The notes below the pieces were generated by a model, which saw nothing but the letters and a program-made list of their open reading frames with translations, ran no database searches and was not told the DNA's origin. This document shows positions 44,235-55,709 of a DNA stretch of 64,000 nucleotides, piece after piece (within the stretch, counting starts at the first letter, position 1; every line of letters starts with the position of its first letter). Position numbers and translations under genes: made by a program. Source of the DNA: Orobanche coerulescens (Eukaryota > Streptophyta > Magnoliopsida > Lamiales > Orobanchaceae); the NCBI GenBank assembly GCA_033398695.1, contig CM065810.1:144151858-144215857 (forward strand). Reading direction: 5' to 3'.

Positions 44235-47200
44235 AGAAGTTTCGTCCCGAAACTTAAAACAAGTAGGGAGAAGCAATATCCCTCCAGGAAAACTCAACGA
44301 GATACACAAAAACCAGAAACTCACGCCCGACGGCAAAATGCTGCAAGAAACGCAAAGAGACATACGGCGTGAAAATACGCTCCACAGCGACTAACACGAC
44401 GCCACCGGTAGAGACATAATAAAATCAACGAGTGACAAGCGTCATCAAATAGACAATACAATCGAGTCGATTATCCGAACAATCACAAAACTCAACGAAC
44501 GAAAATCAATACGATTGACCAACCCGACGGTTCATCAACCCAAAACGCGAGTCAACGCTGAACAAATACGGAATTCCACCGCCCAAGGGTTGGAAGATCG
44601 AAAACGAGACTAATTTCCCGAACTTAAGGGAATCACGAAGGAGCACAGGCAGCTCGACAATCACGAAACGAGAACAAAAGACCGAACAAACAAGCGATTG
44701 AGACAACAAAAATCGAACAATCATGTCCGAAACACGTAGGATAATAAAATTCAAACAACAAGTCCCCGGATGACCTGGTGAGAACAGCCAGACGTGCATT
44801 CCCACAATATCCACAGGAAAGGGAATAGCGATTGAAAAGCCACAACGACAAACGAGTTATTCCGAAATAATACCACCCTCGTTCGATCAACAAAAGCAAG
44901 GGATAGGGAAAGTTCAGAAATGTTAACGAGCATAAACGAGTTGATAGAGCCAAAAATACAGAAGTTCAATATCCGATCCACTTGAATAAAAGAACTATTA
45001 GAACCAAAAGATGTTACTTCCGAACAAGATTCACAAAAGTCGAACCGAATTCGGAAAAGTCACAGCGATAACCAGATTACAGCTCGTTCGAATGATGAAA
45101 CCAAGGTATAGATCAAGTTCAGAAGGTATCAATGAACACGAGCGAATCGATAGACTGGAGAAAGAGAAGATATAGAAGTCAAAATAGTACGGGTATTACT
45201 TTTGACCTCGCTCCCGAAACTCACAACAACGGAACCAAGGTAACGATACAATAAGCAATCGACACAATGCGGAACAATCACCGATGCACATAATCATACC
45301 AACCCGAGCTCTAACAGCTCGCATATATGCGATAACGCATAAACCGCTATGAGGCGACAACATCCAATACCAATATCACACCCCTCGCAGAGGCTACCAC
45401 GACAACTGTGTGGCGAACGACTCAACGCTCACACCACCAATTCAACAACAACTCGGGGTTAACACCCTAACGAGAGCACGAACATCACACATATATTCCC
45501 GGACCACAATAGGAATGATAGGTTGTGAAAACGAAAACCATCTTTTGAAAATAACTTGCAAGCACCAATTGATCTTGAGTATCATATATCAAAAAGTAGT
45601 ACAACATCGTCATCGAGACTTTTAAAAAAAATCATCTTGCGTTTAATAAAAAAAATGAAGACACCTTTCGTTAAATTAAAACTTTTCAGCTATTTTCGAC
45701 CTTCGGGTCTAAGCGAATGCGTTTCTAAATCATTAGAAATATCTCAAAATATTTTGATCCTCAAAGTAGAATAATTTTGAAACATAGCGTGGCACTAGTA
45801 GGCATCTTGAGAGCACTGTGAGAAAATAATTTATTTTAAAAGTACGTCTCGAGGTTTATTTTCTAAGATACTCAAGGTTTTTCAGAAGTACAATAGGCCA
45901 GAATGCCCAAAATTCGCACGTATCAACATTTACTTAAACACATCATATCACACGCATCAAATCGCTCAAAATCACGACAGTGATATACAATCCTCAGGAT
46001 ATGTTTAACAACATCGTTAAAACAACAATCGGTTTATCAAAACTGGATGGAAAACGATATCAAGAACAAAACTCCAAAAAGTCAACTCTAGGGATTCAAG
46101 AAAATACCTAGATTCGGCGAAGAACAATGGATTAGATGATGTTAAAAATCATCTAGGATACTCCCAAAACACCTTTGGGTGGAAGAAAAATCAGCCCAGA
46201 TGCGAAACCGAGTCGCTACGTCTCAAACTCATGGAGGAAGGAGAAGAAATGAAGAAAAATGCAACTTCTAGACTGGTGTCCAGTATTTATACTGGACACA
46301 ATTAGCGTGCGCTAATCATTAAGGTTAGCGTGCGCTATCACGGCACCAAACAAAACTCCTGACCAAAAATACACTGTTAGCGTGCGCTAACCCCAAGTGT
46401 TAGCGTGCGCTAACGAGAACTTCAGGCCCAATCCAGTAGCTCCTGGACTGCCCTGAACTACCAGGTAGCGTGCGCTATCCTCCCCTTAGCGTGCTACCAA
46501 TGCACTCTTGCGCGCGCTAGCTGCAAAGCGTAGCGTGCGCTAACGACCCACAGAGACAACAACAGAACACATCAGAAAAATTACATGCCGTAAACCTTTC
46601 TCACAAGGATTTATCTGGCTAAGCACAATTTCCCATGTCATTTCGAAAATGCTAAAAAGACCAATGACGGTAATATTTTTCCAAAGCTCACAAAATCATT
46701 TGTCAAACCATCATGAAATATTCAAGGCCAAAATGCCAAAACTTGATTCAAGGAATCGGTTTTACGAAATAAACTCAGTTTGCAAAATACCGAAAGCCGT
46801 TTGAAAGAACTCACGCAGCGGATAAAATACGGTACGAAAATACATCAGCAGAGACGACACTCCTCGTATAAACCAAATACGAGAGTCTAATAAACACATA
46901 TCGTGAAATCAAAATCCACAGAAGGATTCCATCATTCAATCGACTAATCATACAAATAACTCGTGTCACACGAGGCACAACACAAGGAAGGGAGTTTAAC
47001 ATCCATAGGTCGCACGTAAGTGACGACCACCCCTTGATACTAATCACGACCAATGATCTCAAACGACGCGTCGCGATGCGACTAAGTCAGACAAAATCCG
47101 ACAAGACAAAACTCAACAAACACAACGTGACTCGACAGCCTAGGTTTCCCCAGGCTAATCTGATTTTTAAAATCGTATACTCTAGTTATTCGAAAATAAA

Positions 47201-47800
47201 ACCGATAAGTTAAAAATCGTTTTCAAGACCCTTTTAAACACGACAAGGGCTTAACAACGGTAGCATTTTATAAAATGTCCTAAACACTTTTAAACACGAC
47301 CTTTAAATACGACACAAGGTTTTATTTGAAAATACAAAATTTGGCTCGCCCAAATTCATGTCACTTTCAAAACCCACAATACGATCAAGTCTAAGAAATT
47401 TTCAATCATGCACGCCACATGTATTATTATTAACATAAACACATTGGTTGTAAATATTAATAATTAACCAAGTACCAACAATTCCAGAAGACACGCATAT
47501 ACGGCATTCAAAAATCACCAGTTCAACAAGCGCAACTCGAAAATACTAATTCCAAGCATTTGTCAAACTATCTCTTCAAGTTTAACAGCGTAACCAAATA
47601 TCACCGATTTGGACATATGTCGAAACTAGCTATGTGAGTTTCTCAACAAACTCTGTCATCAATACCTATACCGGAACATATCAATGTTCAAAACAACTAC
47701 ATCATCGCACCTACGGTGTCCAACTCATCGGTACATTCGGCTCAACATACATTTAGTATATCGCAATTACCAAACGCAGATTCCATCATACAACAAAAGA
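44235..47800 (-). other. Non-coding interior of Gypsy C'
   Basis: No gag, RT or integrase motif was found in any frame. At 46190-46545 it holds a second promoter-like module: eight TAGCGTGCGCTA-type motifs, a TATA sequence inside a 10-bp inverted repeat, and pyrimidine-rich DNA like the Gypsy C transcript start region. It may be a diverged U3/R from another LTR. Confidence 0.6.
46276..46545 (-). promoter_or_regulatory. Internal promoter-like module with dyad array and TATA hairpin
   Basis: Dyad motifs lie at about 46302-46545. The inverted repeat GTGTCCAGTA/TACTGGACAC (46276-46285 and 46290-46299) has a 4-nt loop; on the minus strand it contains TATAAATA. The same TGTCCAGTA half-site forms a perfect palindrome in the Gypsy C U3 (53703-53718). 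Confidence 0.5.
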
Positions 47801-47818
47801 CTAGAGAGTCAAGCCCTC

Positions 47819-48040
47819 TCACAATATACCACGGAGCAAAATTTGGATCTTTCGATCACCAACGATCCCACCAATGCTAGGAAGTTCAGCGATGGAGGGC
47901 TCGCAAAACGACAAACGGTCAAGCCCAGAACGGCGCACATACTCCAGAGAGATAATGGACTGCGCAATACTAGAATCAAAAGTACACGAACCAGATGGAT
48001 CGAAAAACAACTCGACAATAAGTGCGAGAGAGGCAATCAC
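47819..48040 (-). pseudogene. Protease remnant of Gypsy C'
   Basis: The frame includes FDSSIAQSIISLEYVRRSGL and GIVGDRKIQ, clearly related to FDSGATHSFISLGCVRRLSL and RIVGDREVRD of Gypsy C. The catalytic Asp is present but the following Gly is Ser. It directly follows leader sequence, so gag was lost by deletion. Only about 70 codons survive. Confidence 0.75.
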
Positions 48041-48201
48041 AGTTCAAGAAGTGGAAATTTCAATACGAGAAAACAAGAGAATCGAGTAAGGAAAACTTAC
48101 GAGCACTGGATGTACTGAGATGCCGGCAGCGGTGTGACAATGTGCAAAACAAAACACAACTAGACCCAAATAACCAACAAGCCTAGGTATCCATAAACCT
48201 A

Positions 48202-48215
48202 GAGCTCTGATACCA
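48202..48215 (-). other. Primer-binding site of Gypsy C'
   Basis: On the minus strand TGGTATCAGAGCTC, five bases after the LTR; initiator tRNA-Met type, the same as in Gypsy C. Confidence 0.88.
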
Positions 48216-48220
48216 TTTTC

Positions 48221-50618
48221 TGTAACACCCCCAAGATATTCGAGGTGTATTACAGCGCCGTGGACCCCTACCTGGGATCCACCAGGCTAACACAAGAAAA
48301 CACCTCTCGACTAACCGTCTCGGTTAGCAAGGAAACAATTGTTAACAACAAGAACATAAAACAACACGTCCGGTACAACCGGCATAATAAACATCAACCG
48401 ACAAATACAGTAACTCCAACAAAGACCAATCACAATCTGAGAGGAAAAACCTAAGTACTCGCGAGTACAATCTATAAGTTTACAATTTGGAAAACACCCA
48501 CATCAAAAGAGACAGTAGGAAATAACAAGACTCAATTGCACATGTCAACAACCTTGACCGACATCCTCGTACCATCCCAGCGCCCGCTCGTCTGGATGAA
48601 CATAACCTGAAATCCATAACAAGAATTTCCCCGACAACGGGTCCCCAAAGGGGTTAGTAATTACGCTAGTACAAGTATTCAAGGCAAACCAATCGCTTAC
48701 ACATTTCATAGTACATGCACCAATATCATTTCGAAAACCAAAACAAGACATGTCTTTTCCCGGAAATAAACAGTCCACAATTAGCCTTGAGAACAGGGCG
48801 GCAGCATACATTCTCACTCGAGGCCTCATAGGGACCCTACCGAGTTGGCTACAATTTCAGAAAAACAAAACTACGCACACGCTATGCCGTGAGAACAGGC
48901 GGCGGATACATTCTCACTCGAGGCCTCACAAGGACCACTAACGAGTTGGCTAGCGGTGCGAAACTCGTGAAATCCGGGCGGCGGATAGATTTCCCTCCTT
49001 GACCCGTCGGGCCAACACAAGGTGAGTTACAAACAAGTAATATACATAACCATTTCATGTTAAGCTTAAAGGTTTCCAAAAATACTTGCCTTGAATTATT
49101 GACGACTTGACGGAAAGGAAAGTCACCGACGAACGCTAGGAACCAATGAAACCGAACCTAACGATTCGAAGAATACAATCACAACCATTTCTAAATGAAT
49201 ACGGAATTGGAATACACCCAAAAACCCGCCTACGATTCATGTATATTCGTATATAAACAACAACGAGGGCGGACCACAACCAAACCCTCTCGATTTCGTA
49301 AAAATCACGAAATATACCATGAATCCGTAGGGAAACTAAGAATACCAACAAGATTAATCATATTCATCATGAATTAATCGACAAAACGGAACGAATCGGA
49401 CAAAAATGCGAAAATCCCCAAATCTACCCACAAGTAGGGTTCTAAAGATCTAACCTTGATTCGCTGGATCGAAGGATGTTATAGGATGATTGATCAACGA
49501 TATAACCTCAAGAACTTCATGGATTTGTTGTTCAACAACATGGTTTCGTCTCCTCCGAAACCCCAGCCGCGGACCGAAGAGAAATGAAATGAAAAATGAC
49601 GGAGAAAGTCATTGTCTGTCATTTTTATCTTGGCGGAACTAGCGTGCGCTAGCCTTCCGACCTAGCGTGCGCTATCGGCAGCATCGGCCGAGCACACTCG
49701 GCCATGGCCCGCACGACCGGCACCACCGACCAAATCTGCCGACCGTGACTCGACGCCCGACTCCCGCTAGCGTGCGCTACGGGCCGGAAGCTGCGCGCGC
49801 TAGCGCACATCGGTAGCCACTGGGTGACAACTCGTCCCGTGCGTACGCTAGTCGGCGGCGGCGCTACCCCTGCCGGTTAGCGCGCGCTACGACCGGCGAT
49901 GGCGTGCGCTACCCGCCGATCTGGCCGAGTCGAGAACCTCGAGAATACCTCTGCCCGGGCCCGATGGCGTCTGGCTGGTGACTCGGCAGCGTGCGCTACT
50001 TTGCTAAGCTAGCGCGCGGCGTCCGTCCGTAGCGTGCACTACGCCGGTTCTGCCGTGCACTGCTCGGCGATGTCCAAAGACTCGTCCGGCCCGATCCGCA
50101 CCCGTCCGGCCGGTTGCTCGGCCGCCACGACCCGACGCCTCGATTTCGAAAACGCACAGGCGGACACGACGAAAAGTTCGCGGACGACGTCAACGACTCG
50201 AGATGAAAACGTAATGCAATAATTAATCATACGCGACCAAGAAAAGGGTCAACACGACAAATACAGATATGGATACCCGTAACTTTCAAGAAATTACAAA
50301 ATGGTCCAAAACGCCCGGAAATCACGATACGTGATCGAATAACCAAACTGAAGTTCACAACACGTCTAACAAAGTTAAACGGACTTGCGGGAAACTCGAA
50401 ACAGCAGTTTCGGACGAGATTCGCAAGAATCGAACTCAAGTGCGGAAAAGTCGCTAAAAAGCACAGAACTCAACAAAACAACATCGAAACGAACTCGGAT
50501 GACAAAAAGTGTAGAATTAATCATTCTCAGAATGACGAAACGGTCATGAGCGAGCCGTCAAAACGGACTCCAGTCGAAAAAAGAAATTTACCGAAAATCG
50601 AAAATTGCGGATATTACA
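48221..50618 (-). repeat. 5' LTR of Gypsy C'
   Basis: Partner of 41820-44218. It has its own GC-rich U3 motif region at 49640-50043, with more complete TAGCGTGCGCTA copies than the other LTR. Confidence 0.93.
49640..50043 (-). promoter_or_regulatory. U3 dyad-motif array of Gypsy C' 5' LTR
   Basis: TAGCGTGCGCTA and GCGCGCGCTA variants recur from 49640 to 50043, next to a TATA-like AGATAAAAATG (minus strand). Confidence 0.55.
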
Positions 50619-50623
50619 TATAT

Positions 50624-51419
50624 AACCATCGATTTTGATAGGTTACGAGTTAGTAAGTTATCAAGTCAGAGTCTAAAATATTTTCGAACATATTCGAAAA
50701 GCAGGCTAGATCCAGAGAGGTCGCCACCGTGGGCAGCTGCTACACGTCACATAATCCATTCCCAAACAACACTCCAAACATATAGTGTGTGTGTGTATAA
50801 AATCAAATTATAATATATAATATGCATGAAAATTGGTATTTAACATAAATTTTTTATTCAAACCCATATAAAAATATTGAAGGAAACACAAAATTTAAAG
50901 CTCAAACATCAAATAAGAATTAAATTTAACCAAAAAGAAATTATTTTCCAAAGCAACTTGGAGAGCATAAGATATAGTGACTTCTAAGGCTGTTCTTGGT
51001 CCAATTCGGTCCGAGTATTGTCTTCCCGGTTCTGAACCGTTAAGGTATTGAGTATTACCGGTTTCGAGTCCCAACTTCAGTACTTGTATCTGGGCCGCTA
51101 ACATTTTGGGTGAGTATCGGTCCCGAGTGTTTCGGGCGGATTCTCGGGTATCTTGGATCGTTAAAAGCCCCAATCACCAAAACCTCTTAATCAAAACAAG
51201 AATGGAGGATTTTTTTCAAATATATGCTAAAGAAATTATGAAATAAGGTTCTTTAAACTTATTTTTTCTATATGTACTAATACCTTATACAATATTTTGT
51301 ACGATGTATATTTATGAAAAATTATCGATTTTTTATCGGGTTAACGGTTTCGGTCCTTATCGGTTTTAGTTCTAATTTTGGTACCAGTATCCGGAACACT
51401 AATGTTTCGGGTGAGTATC
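50624..51419. other. AT-rich DNA with a hAT-like remnant
   Basis: No gene. From about 50990 the sequence has GGTTCTGAACCG-type palindromes and direct repeats GGGTGAGTATC (51108 and 51409), as in non-autonomous hAT ends, but TIR and TSD could not be set. A GT run lies at about 50791-50797. Confidence 0.4.
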
Positions 51420-53238
51420 TATAACACCCCAGATATGGCGGCTATTACAGTTCCGTGGACCCCACATTGGGACCCACCAGGCGATACCAAAACACAAATT
51501 AAATATATCATTATTGTGATACCGAACCACAAGATAATAATTATTACTCCGATTAGGAGTTTATACGACAGGCGAGTACTATCGTTACAATACACAGAAC
51601 CCAATACCAGTATAAACCATGTGAAGATGGAATATACTTAAAATAGTAATACAACCGACAAGAGTTTATATAACATGAAAAAGTAGTATTACAAGATTTC
51701 AAATGTAACCGAACAACAAACGACTTGGGCCCCCCGAACTAGTATCCTTCATACCCTTTGCCGTCACCGTACTCTTCCCGTGCCTTGCCTTTTCCTCAAC
51801 CTAAAATACAATGCAAGTATTTCGCCCAAAACCACAGGGTCAGATATACATGATAATAATTCTCAAGACGTTATACAATTCACATACACTGGATCTCAAG
51901 GAAACAACTCGACTGTTGAACATACCACTCGGACGTATGAACAACCAATCACAAACCGTCAATCATAACCAATCAAACATGGAATATGAATGACCAATCA
52001 GTATGGCTCAAGATGGACATCACAGTATGCCCGATCCGAAAATGTGTCCGTGCATATGTCCACCCTGTATACGGAATCCAGAATATACGTGGGACAATGT
52101 ACCTAATTAGCCTCACGAACTACGTCTCGTGTGCACAGTCCAATGCGGAAACATCCACGCATGACCATATGTGCTCGACTAAAAATCCTACACATAACCA
52201 ATCTGCACGCAGATATGATTCCAGATATGTCACGATATAACATGACAACAAACTCAATGAATCACACAACCAACCAAAAATCAAGAAACTCACCGAAGTA
52301 ACAACAATGATCAACGAGATCAACGATACGAAGGTAGTAAACTTGGGAATACAATCCCACAACGAAACGGTAAGCACGATCAAGAATAAAACCCCATTAT
52401 GAATCATAGATTCATAAAGCATTACATATACACGAAATGTATAACGTACACAAGAATTAAATCATCATTATAACCAAGCGAGATAACCTGCCTCAATTCC
52501 GTAGACAAAATAGTCCTTCTTTGAATGAACGAACGGACGGTTTCCTCGACTAATAATAATCACTCGAACAAGCAACCTTGAATGAAACGTAACTCATTCA
52601 ACAACACATTCATACGATATTGATATAAATTCATAGGAAACGACACCCGTAATTTTACCTGAATAGTTCATCCTATCCCAATGAACATTCTATCATCTTA
52701 TTAACGAACTTCAATACACCCAATTCATCTTTAAAAATCGGATTACCAAGTTCTTAAGGTTCTTCAATATTTATATCATCTATTACACAAGGATTTTCGC
52801 GAATGAATTTAACTACTCATTCTATTATGACATTATCATCAATAATCACCATAATCTCCCTAAGAACATCATCAACCTATGAACACGATGTTTTATACAA
52901 TCCTAAGTCATCAAAACATCCAGTTTAACTTGAATATATCAAAGGTATAATTGTTTTCTTCATATCATTATTATCTCTCAATGAATTTGCTAACCCATTC
53001 CAAAAACATAGTTATATCATCTAAAATCTCTGAGTCTTAAGAACATCATCCTTTTCCTCATCATGTTATCTTAAAAATCAATATCAACCGTGTCATCCAT
53101 AAACATTTCGCTAATTCAAGAGGTATTAAGTAATATCATCATCATGTTCTTCACTAATTGTTCATAGTCTTAATAATCAACATATTATACTTGATTAATT
53201 GAATATCATATGTAAGTAATCATCATCAATACAAAATC
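51420..53238 (-). repeat. Old family-B LTR, left part
   Basis: Starts TATAACACCCC (terminal TG mutated to TA) and follows the Gypsy B LTR (34546-36460) with many differences. Left of it there is no primer-binding site, so it is a solo LTR or a 3' LTR. It is cut at 53238 by the Gypsy C insertion and resumes at 62577. Confidence 0.85.
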
Positions 53239-53483
53239 TGTAATATCCGCATTTTTCTTTCCCTTGTATTTTTCTTTTTCGGCGTATTTCCCGATAGTAG
53301 TGACCCTTGTGTATCTTTCAGTGTATCTTTCCTATTATCTATGGATTTTATTCCCATTATTGTCTTGCGGAACCACCGTTTCGGGGTTGCCGTGGATCCA
53401 TTCTACGTTATGATGCATGTTGAGATGTTCCGTTTGATGTTTCGTTCACATTCCGGTGTTTTTGGACCGTTCATATTTCGTAC

Positions 53484-54056
53484 CTAGAGCACGCTACTCT
53501 TTCTGCATAGCGCACGCTAGGGTGCCCTTAGTAGCGCACGCTACGTTTGTTCCGTAGCGCGCGCTAGCGAGTAGCCCTGGGAGTGGCAGTGTTGTTTTTC
53601 CCTTACGGACGGCGTATTAGCGTACGCTACATATGCTAGCGCACGCTAATGTCGAGAGGCTAGCGCACGCTGATGATGCCCGGTAGCGTGCGCTAGCGTG
53701 AGTGTCCAGTACTGGACAGCTTACTACTGAACCCGGTCAGGTGCCAGTTAGCGCACGCTACGCTTGTATGGTAGCGCACGCTAACGGATCAGTTAGCGCA
53801 CGCTACGCTTGTATGGTAGCGCACGCTAACGTATCAGGTGGGTTCTGGGCAGTTGCCACTGGACTCGGCTGATGTCCAGGTAGCGCACGCTATTGGTCGA
53901 TAGCGCGCGCTACCGAGAGGTTATTAGCGCACGCTACGTTTCGAGTAGCGCACGCTAACGGCCAAAAGTCTGGCTACTGGACTGGACGCTAACTAGTTTG
54001 GCCTGTAATTTTTCCCCGTTAGCGCACGCTAACCTTAAGGATTAGCGCACGCTAAC
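53484..54056 (+). promoter_or_regulatory. U3 dyad-motif array of Gypsy C, about 18 copies
   Basis: I count about 18 copies of TAGCG-NN-CGCTA (spacer CA, TG, TA or CG, a few degenerate) in 570 bp, often in pairs separated by about 10 bp (for example GCTTGTATGG between two copies, twice). The last lies three bases before the TATA hairpin. The half-sites are inverted, as expected for a dimeric DNA-binding protein (inference). Confidence 0.8.
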
Positions 54057-54057
54057 A

Positions 54058-54082
54058 CTCCCTGGCTATATAAACCAGGGAG
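54058..54082 (+). promoter_or_regulatory. TATA box in the loop of an 8-bp inverted repeat
   Basis: CTCCCTGG (54058-54065) and CCAGGGAG (54075-54082) flank CTATATAAA. The TATA box is TATATAA at 54067-54073. The 3' LTR keeps the same arrangement at 61155-61179. Confidence 0.8.
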
Positions 54083-55480
54083 TTGACCGAGATAGTCACA
54101 AATTCTTATTTCTCTCCTTCTTCCGCGGCCGAGCGACTCCAGAGGTGATTTGAGGCGATTTTCTTCTTCCAATCACTTCAGAGATTCTTTTGCTTGAATT
54201 CTTGGTGTAGATTAACATCATCCACTTGTGTTTCTCATCCTAAATCCAAGGTAATCTCGTAGAACCCTACTTTTGGATAATTTGGGGGTTTTGAGATTTT
54301 CTTCCGATCCGTTTCGTTTTGTCGATGGATTCATGATGAATATGATTAATCTTGTTGGTATTCTTAGTTTCCCTACGGATTCATGGTATATTTCGTGATT
54401 TTTACGGAATCGAGAGGGTTTGGTTGTGGTCCGCCCTCGTTGTTGTTTATATACGAATATACATGAATCGTAGGCGGGTTTTCGGGTGTATTCCAATTCC
54501 GTATTCGTTTAGAAATGGTTTTGATTGTATTCTTCGAATCGTTAGGTTCGGTTTCATTGGTTCCTAGCGTTCGTCGGTGACCTTCCTTTCATTCTTCGCG
54601 TCGTCATTAATTCAAGGCAAGTATTTTTGGAAACCTTTATGCTTAACATGAAATGGTAATGTATGTTGTGTGTGTTATACTCACCCTGGGAGGGTCCGAC
54701 GGGGCCTCGGGGGAATCTATGACTTCACTCTGGATTCATGAGTTTGTTTCGCTAGCCAGCTCGGGAGGGTCCTTAGAGGCCTCGGGTGGGATTCGTGGCT
54801 TCGTCCCGGTCCTAGGCGATGCCTGTGCGTGATTTGTTTTATGAAATGGCCGGCTCGGGAGGGTCCTTAGAGGCCTCGGGTGGGATTCGTGGCTTCGTCC
54901 CGGTCCTAGGCAAATTGTTGACTGTTTGTTTCCGGAAAAGACATGTCTGGTTTTGACTTTTGAAAATGATATTGGTGCATGTACTATGAAATGTGTAAGC
55001 GATTGGTTTGCCTTGACTACTTGTACTAGCGTAATTGCTAACCCCTTTGGGGACCCTTTTTGGGGAAATTCTTGTTATGGATTTCAGGTCATAATTATCC
55101 GGACGAGCGAGCACCGGGACAGTACGAGGATGTTGGTCAAGGCCGTTGACATGTGCATTTGGGTCGTCTTATTTCCTTTGTCTAATTCGATATGGTTGTT
55201 TCCTATATTTCTAAACTTATAGATTGTACTCGCGAGTACTTAGGCTTTTTCCTTTCTGGTTATATTTGGACTTCATTGGAGTTACCCTATTTGTCGGTTG
55301 ATGTTTATTATGCCGGTTGTACCGGGCGTGTTGTTTTATGTTCTTGTTGTTAATAATATTGTCTCCTTGCTAACCGAGACGGTTAGTCGAGAGGTGTTCT
55401 CTTGTGTTAGCCTGGTGGATTCCATGTAGGGGTCCACGACGCTGTAATACACCTCGAATATCTTGGGGGTGTTACAGAAA

Positions 55481-55494
55481 TGGTATCAGAGCTC
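55481..55494 (+). other. Primer-binding site of Gypsy C
   Basis: TGGTATCAGAGCTC four bases after the LTR; complementary to the 3' end of initiator tRNA-Met in plant elements. Confidence 0.9.
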
Positions 55495-55709
55495 TAGGTT
55501 TATGGATACCTAGGCTTGTTGGTCATTTGGGTCTAGTCGTGTTTTGTTTTGCACATTGTCACGCCGCTGCCAGCATCCCGGTACTTCCAGTGCTCGTAAG
55601 TTTTCCTATTCGGCTCTTTTGTTTCTTGCATTGTATTTCTACTTCTGAATCGTAATTGCTTTTCCCCTTACTCATCATCGATATACTTCTGTTATCTCTC
55701 AACATCAGT

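Larger units (their letters stand above)
41820..50618 (-). mobile_element. Gypsy C', non-autonomous deletion derivative
   Basis: LTRs at 41820-44218 and 48221-50618 (2,399 and 2,398 bp) and the TSD TATAT at 41815-41819 and 50619-50623 define it. On the minus strand the primer-binding site follows the 48221 LTR and the polypurine tract precedes the 44218 LTR. The leader is similar to Gypsy C, but gag and nearly all of pol are missing; only a protease remnant remains. It would depend on enzymes of a C-type element. Confidence 0.92.
53239..55476 (+). repeat. 5' LTR of Gypsy C
   Basis: Starts TGTAATATCCGC, ends GGGGGTGTTACA. U3 is about 830 bp with a dense motif array and TATA box at 54067-54073. 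A 94-bp tandem duplication (GCTCGGGAGGGTCC at about 54759 and 54853) lies in U5. It has about 24 bp and one extra motif (near 53520) that the 3' LTR lacks. Confidence 0.95.

Noticed and set aside
53484..54056. Repeated palindromes with spacers, resembling a CRISPR array
   Set aside because: Spacing is irregular, the motifs are only 12 bp and lie in both orientations within the U3 of a plant LTR; the array is present in both LTRs and related LTRs.
54926..55222. 98-codon frame in Gypsy C LTR (also 62021-62317)
   Set aside because: It lies in the R/U5 part, changes frame relative to the C' copies and has no domain; likely a chance frame in conserved LTR DNA.
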